A stretch of DNA of 64,000 nt from DASRHT01 sp035293765. Its GTDB lineage: Bacteria > Chloroflexota > Ktedonobacteria > Ktedonobacterales > Ktedonobacteraceae. Positions 58,592-64,000 of this stretch are shown piece after piece. Under the pieces are notes generated by a model, which worked only from the letters and a program-made list of their open reading frames with translations, was not told where the DNA came from and did not search any database. The stretch is from contig DATGMF010000074.1 in NCBI GenBank assembly GCA_035293765.1, positions 124,001 through 188,000 of the forward strand, read 5' to 3'. Both the position numbers and the translations under genes were made by a program. Every line of letters begins with the position of its first letter. Position 1 is the stretch's first letter.

Positions 58592-59569
58592 ATGCGAGCA
58601 GCAATCATTACCAGGCCAGGCGGGCCGGAAGTATTGGAGATACAGGACGTTGAGATGCCGCAGCCGGTGGGGGATCAGGTGCGTGTGAGGGTGCGTGCGT
58701 CGGGCATCAATCGGGCGGATTTGTTGCAGCGAGCAGGAGGGTATCCCGCGCCTCCCGGCTCGCCCTCGAATATTCCTGGACTCGAGTTCGCGGGCGAGGT
58801 TGAGGCCGTGGGGCCGTTGGCGCGCTCCTGGAAGGTGGGTCAGCGCGTCATGGGGATCGCGGGCGGCGGTGGGCAGGCGGAATATATCCTTTCACATGAA
58901 GGATTGCTGGTAGAGATCCCCGAGAATCTGGATTTTGTGCAGGCGGCGGGCGTGCCTGAAGTCTTTATGACCGCCCACGATGCCCTGTTTACCCAGGCCG
59001 GTTTGCGCATGGGCGAGCGGGTATTGATTCACGCGGCAGGCAGCGGCGTTGGCACGGCGGCAATCCAGCTTGCTCATGCCGTGGGCGCAACCACCTTCGG
59101 CACCTCGCGCACGGCGAGCAAGCTGGAGCGCGCGAAAGAGCTTGGTTTGGACGTTGCTCTCTCGGATCAGAATTTCGCTGCCGAGGTCAACCGCTTGACG
59201 AATGGAGGGGGCGTGCATGTGGCGCTGGATTTCATAGGCGCGTCCTATCTGGCCCAGAATCTGGAGGCCCTGACCACCTGGGGGCGTCTCGTCTTCCTGG
59301 CGACAATGGGAGGGGCGCAGGCCAATGTCAACCTGGCGATGCTGATGGGCAAGCGTATCCAGATGCGCGGCTGCACCCTGCGCACGCGCACACTGGAGGA
59401 GAAGCTGACGGTGACGCGCCTCTTTGCCACCCAGGTGGTACCCTTGCTGGCAAAAGGGATCGTGAAGCCAATTGTCGAGCAGACCTATCCTTTACATGAG
59501 ATTGCAGCCGCCCATGCCGCGATGGGCGAAAATAAAAACTTCGGCAAATTGATCGTGGTGATAGACTGA
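58592..59569 (+). CDS. NAD(P)H-quinone oxidoreductase, PIG3-type
   Basis: A 325-residue medium-chain reductase without zinc ligands. It begins MRAAIITRPGGPEVLEIQDV, has RVRASGINRADLLQRAGGYP, the cofactor loop LIHAAGSGVGTAAIQLAHAV and ends KNFGKLIVVID. The pattern is that of the p53-inducible gene 3 (PIG3)/QorB family reducing quinones with NADPH. AAGGAG precedes the start. Confidence 0.92.
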   Translation: MRAAIITRPGGPEVLEIQDVEMPQPVGDQVRVRVRASGINRADLLQRAGGYPAPPGSPSNIPGLEFAGEVEAVGPLARSWKVGQRVMGIAGGGGQAEYILSHEGLLVEIPENLDFVQAAGVPEVFMTAHDALFTQAGLRMGERVLIHAAGSGVGTAAIQLAHAVGATTFGTSRTASKLERAKELGLDVALSDQNFAAEVNRLTNGGGVHVALDFIGASYLAQNLEALTTWGRLVFLATMGGAQANVNLAMLMGKRIQMRGCTLRTRTLEEKLTVTRLFATQVVPLLAKGIVKPIVEQTYPLHEIAAAHAAMGENKNFGKLIVVID

Positions 59570-59578
59570 AAATATTTT

Positions 59579-59750
59579 CAGGAGAAGATGATACGTCAGG
59601 TAGGGGCAATCCCTCGCGGTTGCCCTGTGCCCTCCCCAATTAGTCCGCCATATGAGCAAAGGACAGGAGAAGATGATACGTCAGGTAGGGGCAATCCCTC
59701 GCGGTTGCCCTGTGCCCACTTCCCAATTAGTCCGCCATATGAGCAAAGGA
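59579..59750 (+). repeat. tandem direct repeat of about 85 bases
   Basis: Two nearly identical units (59579-59662 and 59663-59750) start CAGGAGAAGATGATACGTCA, contain the GGGGCAATCCCTCGCGG and TTGCCC hairpin and end CCGCCATATGAGCAAAGGA. The second has a short insertion. They lie between the oxidoreductase and nucleoside phosphorylase genes. Confidence 0.88.
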
Positions 59751-59832
59751 AACGCACCTGGAACGTGTCTAAGTATAGCACCCAATATCCGGGTGACTGC
59801 TTTATTTTTTCGTTCCAATGGAGGCAACACGC

Positions 59833-60645
59833 GTGAATCCTTTGACTCATAATCCTGCTGACGTACCTATTCTTGCACATAAATATTACGAAGCTCCGTC
59901 GGTTTTTATCGCGGAGAATTTGCTGCGGGGAGCGCGGCGGCAGAAATCGCTCTGCGCCGAGACGGTTCCAGCCATCTGCGTGCTGGACCCTGATGGCGAC
60001 CTGGTTGATTATCTGCGCGCCACCGACCAGGCTCACCTCCATCGCGGCTGGGCCTGTTATCATACCGTGCTCGAAACATTTGTGCATGAAGAGGTCGAGT
60101 ATGGGATCGTTGGTCGCGTGGTGGGCGCCCCCTTCGCGGTCCTGGTGGCCGAGGAACTTTTCGCCTGCGGCTGCCAGTTGCTCATCAGTATTACATCAGC
60201 GGGCCAGATCATGCCGACGAGCCAGCCGCCATATGTGGTGCTGATCGAGCGGGCGCTGCGTGATGAGGGGACGAGTTACCATTATCTGCCCCCCTCGCCT
60301 TATAGTCATCTGGCCCCAACGCTCAAAGCCATGCTCAGCCCTGCCTGGGACCATAGCCGCGTGCCGCTTCTCATCGGAGCGAGCTGGACCACAGATGCGC
60401 CATTCCGCGAAACGGAGCAGGCCATTGCTGCCAGGCGGGCGATGGGCATCCTGGCGGTTGAGATGGAAGCGGCAGCCCTCTATGCTATGGGCTGCGCGAT
60501 GCAGAAAAATGTCATCTGTTTTGCCCTGGTGACCAATCGCATGGGGCGGACTGAAGGAGATTTCGAGAAAGGTCATGCGCAAGGAAGCCTTACCGCCCTG
60601 CAGGTGCTGCGCCAGACCGTGAGCGCCTGGCAGGCAAATAGATAG
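59833..60645 (+). CDS. nucleoside phosphorylase (uridine/purine type)
   Basis: A 270-residue PNP/UDP-family enzyme. The substrate-binding segment GILAVEMEAAALYAMGCAM (about residue 212), the LLISITSAGQIMPTSQPPYV stretch and VVGAPFAVLVAEELFACGCQ are typical. It cleaves a nucleoside with phosphate into a base and ribose-1-phosphate; which base is not visible. GTG 59833 lies 8 bases after GGAGG; an upstream ATG (59818) that overlaps the Shine-Dalgarno is less likely. Confidence 0.83.
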   Translation: MNPLTHNPADVPILAHKYYEAPSVFIAENLLRGARRQKSLCAETVPAICVLDPDGDLVDYLRATDQAHLHRGWACYHTVLETFVHEEVEYGIVGRVVGAPFAVLVAEELFACGCQLLISITSAGQIMPTSQPPYVVLIERALRDEGTSYHYLPPSPYSHLAPTLKAMLSPAWDHSRVPLLIGASWTTDAPFRETEQAIAARRAMGILAVEMEAAALYAMGCAMQKNVICFALVTNRMGRTEGDFEKGHAQGSLTALQVLRQTVSAWQANR

Positions 60646-60824
60646 AATATTTACGATATTGCTCTTTTGGTGCGCAGGAGCATCCGACGAGCCAGCGCAA
60701 TGCGTCTGGCTCTACGGTATAATACGAGATGGAAAGATAGAGAAGGGGAGTTTGCCTGAGGGAGGGAGAAAGTATATTTTTAGCAAAGCAGAAGAGAGAA
60801 CGGGAAAGGCCGGGCCAGTATTGT

Positions 60825-61187
60825 ATGCAACAAACAACAAGGGTAGCTCCGCCCAAAAGAGGTTGCATCTCGCGTTTAGCTATAGTCGTGGCGGCCATCG
60901 TCTGGATCGTGCTGATTGGCTCTATAGCCATCATCGTAAATGAGGCTATACAACCTCAAGGAACGATCCCTGGACGCCACGATATTCCATCGTTGCCCGC
61001 TATTTGTACATCGCCATCGCCGTCGTTGCCGGTTAGTGGGAAAGGGACGGTGACTACGCAGCCATTTGATTGTGCTACCGCAACGCCATCGCCAATTCAA
61101 CAGCCAGCGGCTGCTCCGCCAACCCCAACCCGACCAGCATCGCCAACGCCTTTACCGAGACGAACGCCAACGCCACAGCAATTGTAA
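60825..61187 (+). CDS. small single-pass membrane protein with Pro/Thr-rich tail
   Basis: A 120-residue protein: a basic N-terminus, one membrane helix (LAIVVAAIVWIVLIGSIAII), then a tail rich in Pro, Thr, Ser and Ala with a Cys pair. It probably sits with the tail outside. No family recognised. The start has only a weak Shine-Dalgarno, so this is a modest call; the 179 bases before it hold nothing clear. Confidence 0.5.
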   Translation: MQQTTRVAPPKRGCISRLAIVVAAIVWIVLIGSIAIIVNEAIQPQGTIPGRHDIPSLPAICTSPSPSLPVSGKGTVTTQPFDCATATPSPIQQPAAAPPTPTRPASPTPLPRRTPTPQQL

Positions 61188-61315
61188 AGGCGCTACGGTG
61201 ATTGCTTAGAATTTGGGAAGGACGAGTGCTCTGGCGGACCCATGATTACACACGTCATTCCCATATTAATTGGTAAATACCGCCAGGGAGTGATGAGAAG
61301 CCATAAAAAAATCGA

Positions 61316-61981
61316 TCAGCGTGAAAATTGCTCGACATCGTCGCGATACACGTCGTATGCCTTCGCGTATTCCATTGTGCGCGCGACTTCGGCGATAAAG
61401 TGGCTATCGTAGCCGGCGCGCCGCAAGAGATAGAAGCCCATCTCCATACCGGAGGAGATACCGCCCGCGGTCAAAATCCGACCAGCGTCCACCACGCGCG
61501 CGCGACTGATGCGACAGGTGGGGGCCAGTTCTGCCAGACGATCAATCGGCACTTTCCCCATCTCGGAAGCCTCCAACCGGTCCGGCTCCTTACGATTGGT
61601 CGCGGGCAGGCCGTCGAGCAGTCCCATTTTGGCATAGATCCAGGAGCCGGTACAGACGCTTACCAGCAAGGTTGTTTCGGGCAGGGAGCGGATAAACTCC
61701 TGTAAGCGGCGGTTGTGCATCTCCTGGCGTGTGCCGAAGCCGCCCGGGATCAGAAAGGCATCCATCGCGGGCTGGTCGAGGAAGCTATAGTTCGGCAGCA
61801 CGGTAAAGCCCGCCTGCGTCTGCACCGGACGCATGGCATCGGCAATCAAGAAGGCATCTAACTCGGGATCGAAGCGGCGCGCTACCGAAAAGACGCCGTA
61901 GGGTGCGGCAAAGTCAACAATTTCGGCATCCTTGAAGACGTAGATGCCCAGTCGAAACCCGGCAATGCGCTTTGTAGACAT
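61316..61981 (-). CDS. DJ-1/PfpI-family protein (GlxA-like)
   Basis: A 221-residue glutamine-amidotransferase-like protein with the nucleophile elbow LLVSVCTGSWIYAKMGLLDG (Cys near residue 107), AFLIPGGFGTRQE and MEMGFYLLRRAGYD near the end. The pattern resembles cyclohexyl-isocyanide hydratase/DJ-1 members. It starts 2 bases after the stop of the decarboxylase gene, so the two are coupled; a shared task in amino-acid or amine stress is inferred only. Confidence 0.88.
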   Translation of the reverse strand: MSTKRIAGFRLGIYVFKDAEIVDFAAPYGVFSVARRFDPELDAFLIADAMRPVQTQAGFTVLPNYSFLDQPAMDAFLIPGGFGTRQEMHNRRLQEFIRSLPETTLLVSVCTGSWIYAKMGLLDGLPATNRKEPDRLEASEMGKVPIDRLAELAPTCRISRARVVDAGRILTAGGISSGMEMGFYLLRRAGYDSHFIAEVARTMEYAKAYDVYRDDVEQFSR

Positions 61982-61983
61982 TA

Positions 61984-63456
61984 CTATTCCTCTCTTTGTT
62001 CTGTAGTAGCTCCAGCATGCAGGCTGAGCTTATGGCCGAAATGCTCAAGACGTTCGATGGTTCCCTCAAGGTCCTGCTCACTCGTACGTGGATTGATGAT
62101 GCAGAGCCGCAAAGCAGTTTTGCCTCGCAGCGTTGTTGAGCTTAGAGCCGCGAAGCCGTCCTCCATCATTGCATGGATCAGTTGCTGATTAGTGGCGTTG
62201 GCTGCCTGCTCCGAGCCGTCGGCGGGCAGGTAGCGGAAAGAGACGATCCCGAGTTGCGCCGCTGTGACGACTTCCCAGCAGGGTGAGCGGCGCAGCACCC
62301 TCTCGGCATGCTCTGCCAGCATGATACCGCGATTGACGGCGTGACGGAACGCCTCAAGCCCGAAGACTTTCAGCGACATCCAGAGTTTGAGTGCGCGGAA
62401 ACTGCGTGTGAGCTGAATGCCGTAATCGCGGAAGTTGACCTCTTCTTCGATGCCTGCAACATCTTTTAAAAACTCCGGCAGCACGCTAAAGGTCTGTCTG
62501 AGCCAGCGAACGTCACGCACGAGTACGCAGCCCATTTCATAGGGTTGGAAGAGCCATTTGTGCGGATCTAATACCAGCGAGTCCGCCAACTCCAGTCCTT
62601 GCAGAGCCGAACGGCCTCGCTCGCAGAGAACAGCGCCTCCTCCATAGGCCGCGTCGGCATGCAGCCAGAGGTCCTGCTGGCGACAAAACTCTGCCAGCTC
62701 CGGCAGGGGATCGACCGCGCCGGTATTGGTGGTGCCAGCGTTAGCAATGACGCAAAAGGGGATGCGCCCGGCGGCTCGATCTTCCGCGACGGCGCTTTGC
62801 AGCGTTGACAGCGATAGGCGAAAATCCTGATCCGAAGGAAGCTTACGCAGTTGTCCCGCTCCAAAACCGAGCATCTTCAATGCGCGATCTGTGGCGGAGT
62901 GCGTCTGATCTGAGCAATAGACAACGGCGTTGTGCAATGAGTCGTGCAGCTTGATGTGCCGCGCCGTTGCCAATGCAGTCAGAGTTGCGATGGAGCCACC
63001 GCTGACGAAGAGCCCGCCCGCGGATGTGGGTAGACCGCAAAGCTGTCGTAGCCAGTCGATGGTCACAAGCTCTATCTCGGCAGGGCCGGAAGCGACCGCC
63101 CAGGAACCCACAAATGGGTTAAAACCAGCTACCAGCGCATCCGCTATGGCGCTAACAAAATTATTGGGATTGGGGACAAAAGAAAAGAAGCGCGGATGCG
63201 ATACCGAGAGGAAGTTGCTGAAAACATCCTGCTGCACCTGCTGCAAAACGACCTCGACAGGCGTTCCTTGCTCCGGTAGCGGCTCGCGCAACTGCTTCTC
63301 CAGTGTGGACCGATCAGCTCGGCGGGTCAAAGGCTCATCGGGTAGACGCTCAAAATGCTCCACCAGCATATCAACGACGCGATATCCTAGCTGCTGCATC
63401 TGTTCGCGCGATAATTGCAACGCGTCATTGCGTGAGGTATGCTCCATCAAATACAA
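61984..63456 (-). CDS. PLP-dependent aromatic-L-amino-acid decarboxylase
   Basis: A 490-residue group II decarboxylase. PLP Lys in SLVLDPHKWLFQPYEMGC (about residue 300), His and Asp in WLHADAAYGGGA, and the N-terminal helices with LGYRVVDMLVEHFERLPDEP are standard for aromatic (Tyr, Trp, Dopa) decarboxylases. It makes amines such as tyramine or tryptamine and CO2. The operon continues into the DJ-1-like gene. The ATG at 63456 or the one 3 codons later may be used. Confidence 0.93.
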   Translation of the reverse strand: MYLMEHTSRNDALQLSREQMQQLGYRVVDMLVEHFERLPDEPLTRRADRSTLEKQLREPLPEQGTPVEVVLQQVQQDVFSNFLSVSHPRFFSFVPNPNNFVSAIADALVAGFNPFVGSWAVASGPAEIELVTIDWLRQLCGLPTSAGGLFVSGGSIATLTALATARHIKLHDSLHNAVVYCSDQTHSATDRALKMLGFGAGQLRKLPSDQDFRLSLSTLQSAVAEDRAAGRIPFCVIANAGTTNTGAVDPLPELAEFCRQQDLWLHADAAYGGGAVLCERGRSALQGLELADSLVLDPHKWLFQPYEMGCVLVRDVRWLRQTFSVLPEFLKDVAGIEEEVNFRDYGIQLTRSFRALKLWMSLKVFGLEAFRHAVNRGIMLAEHAERVLRRSPCWEVVTAAQLGIVSFRYLPADGSEQAANATNQQLIHAMMEDGFAALSSTTLRGKTALRLCIINPRTSEQDLEGTIERLEHFGHKLSLHAGATTEQREE

Positions 63457-63533
63457 CCTCTTCCTAAAAATAAGTATGATAAAACCTGTTCAAAATATAT
63501 ATATCATATCAGGATAACAAAGGAGGGCCGCTA

Positions 63534-64000
63534 ATGCATCCGTTCCCTGGCGATGTGCGTCCCATAGAAGAACTGCTGCGCCATGTCTTTCCCGACGTCC
63601 CGACGCAGATCGAACGAGTGGAGGAGGGCATGTCCACTTATGTCTACCGGATCAAATACCGGCAGGAGACATTTTATCTGCGCATTTTACCAGAAGGAGG
63701 CGCGAGTTTTGCTCCTGAAGTTGCCATTCATACGCGCTTGCGACAAATGCAGATTCACGTTCCAGAGGTGGTCTATTTTGATCACTATCATCCAACGCTG
63801 CAACGCTCCGTGATGATCACAACCGAAATCAAGGGGCAACCTGTGAGCCGCTCGGCCCCCCTTAATCGGCATAATATGAGCAGGGTGCTGAGAGATGCCG
63901 GACGGGAACTGGCTCAGATCAATAGGATCGATGTCGATGGCTTCGGATGGGTGGAACGCGACCGGGCGGATACAACGCACTTGCAAGCCGAATGTAGCTC
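63534..64000 (+). CDS. APH/choline-kinase-family phosphotransferase, N-terminal part
   Basis: Runs off the right edge; 155 codons are seen. It begins MHPFPGDVRPIEELLRHVF. The N-lobe has GMSTYVYRI, then YLRILPEGGASFAPEVAIHT with the Glu of helix C, and VMITTEIKGQPVS as the hinge, followed by a helix REDAGRELAQINRID-like stretch (RDAGRELAQINRIDV). This is the aminoglycoside phosphotransferase (APH) fold; substrate unknown. AAAGGAGGG lies just upstream. The catalytic His-x-Asp is outside the window. Confidence 0.8.
   Translation, partial: MHPFPGDVRPIEELLRHVFPDVPTQIERVEEGMSTYVYRIKYRQETFYLRILPEGGASFAPEVAIHTRLRQMQIHVPEVVYFDHYHPTLQRSVMITTEIKGQPVSRSAPLNRHNMSRVLRDAGRELAQINRIDVDGFGWVERDRADTTHLQAECS

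Noticed and set aside
59579..59750. CRISPR array suspected from the repeats
   Set aside because: Only two direct units of 85 bases with no spacer pattern and no cas gene in the window.

Overview
The window looks like chromosomal DNA of a soil-type Chloroflexota bacterium, most likely of the class Ktedonobacteria. This is inferred from content only: zinc-ribbon Ser/Thr kinases fused to TPR arrays, a STAND NTPase with a glycine-rich membrane domain, a TnpB-only transposon, Gram-positive-like WxL/DUF916 surface proteins, many two-gene ABC-2 exporters, and abundant short interspersed repeats. No rRNA or tRNA gene and no CRISPR array was seen. Genes lie on both strands in short operons.

Layout. 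1-5930: the start of a YafY-type regulator, a DUF6036 nucleotidyltransferase with an unknown partner, a TIR-NACHT protein with a large glycine-zipper membrane region (a defence-like candidate), a DUF218 protein and a secreted lipoprotein. 6136-9069: a sugar isomerase-like TIM barrel, a degenerate NAD-kinase-like protein paired with an SPFH protein, and an excisionase-like HTH. 9241-11319: a TnpB-only (IS1341-like) element with two small passenger genes. 11516-15968: a DinB protein, an ArsR/AHSA1 operon under a perfect palindromic promoter-operator, a cytidylate-kinase-like protein, a SRPBCC protein, a small membrane protein and a LysR regulator. 16003-18601: acyl-CoA dehydrogenase, MaoC hydratase and CitE-type lyase, a three-step CoA-ester pathway. 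18886-23604: three WxL-like secreted proteins and two DUF916 membrane proteins, probably one cell-surface system. 24693-29576: NarL-type two-component system and an ABC exporter. 29822-34247: dienelactone hydrolase, methyltransferase, a small membrane-type protein, and metG behind a structured leader with a strong terminator. 34523-37264: a three-gene ABC-2 exporter. 37364-39263: Uma2 endonuclease and an MFS transporter. 39419-41092: two tandem proteins with an N-terminal domain strikingly like eukaryotic ubiquitin joined to an unknown domain. 41177-45658: a cyclase, a Ser/Thr kinase-TPR protein and a paralogue reduced to a pseudokinase N-lobe plus TPRs. 46035-52541: a long-chain alcohol oxidase-like GMC enzyme, a transglutaminase-like protein, an ABC exporter and an HNOB-type haem/NO-sensor-like protein. 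52545-56245: a cell-wall operon murF-ddl-dipeptide epimerase. 56441-64000: YceI, amidohydrolase, quinone oxidoreductase, nucleoside phosphorylase, a small Pro-rich membrane protein, DJ-1/PfpI, aromatic amino-acid decarboxylase, and the start of an APH-type phosphotransferase.

At least four families of short interspersed repeats fill the intergenic spaces. In four genes (metG, the ABC exporter at 49546, the TPR pseudokinase and yceI) the stop codon, and in two of them the last 9 to 12 codons, come from a repeat copy. The strongest candidates for undescribed biology are the ubiquitin-like pair (39419-41092), the TIR-NACHT-glycine-zipper protein (1488-4067), the WxL/DUF916 cluster (18886-23604) and the TnpB cassette with passenger genes and a degenerate catalytic/zinc-finger region (9373-11207).
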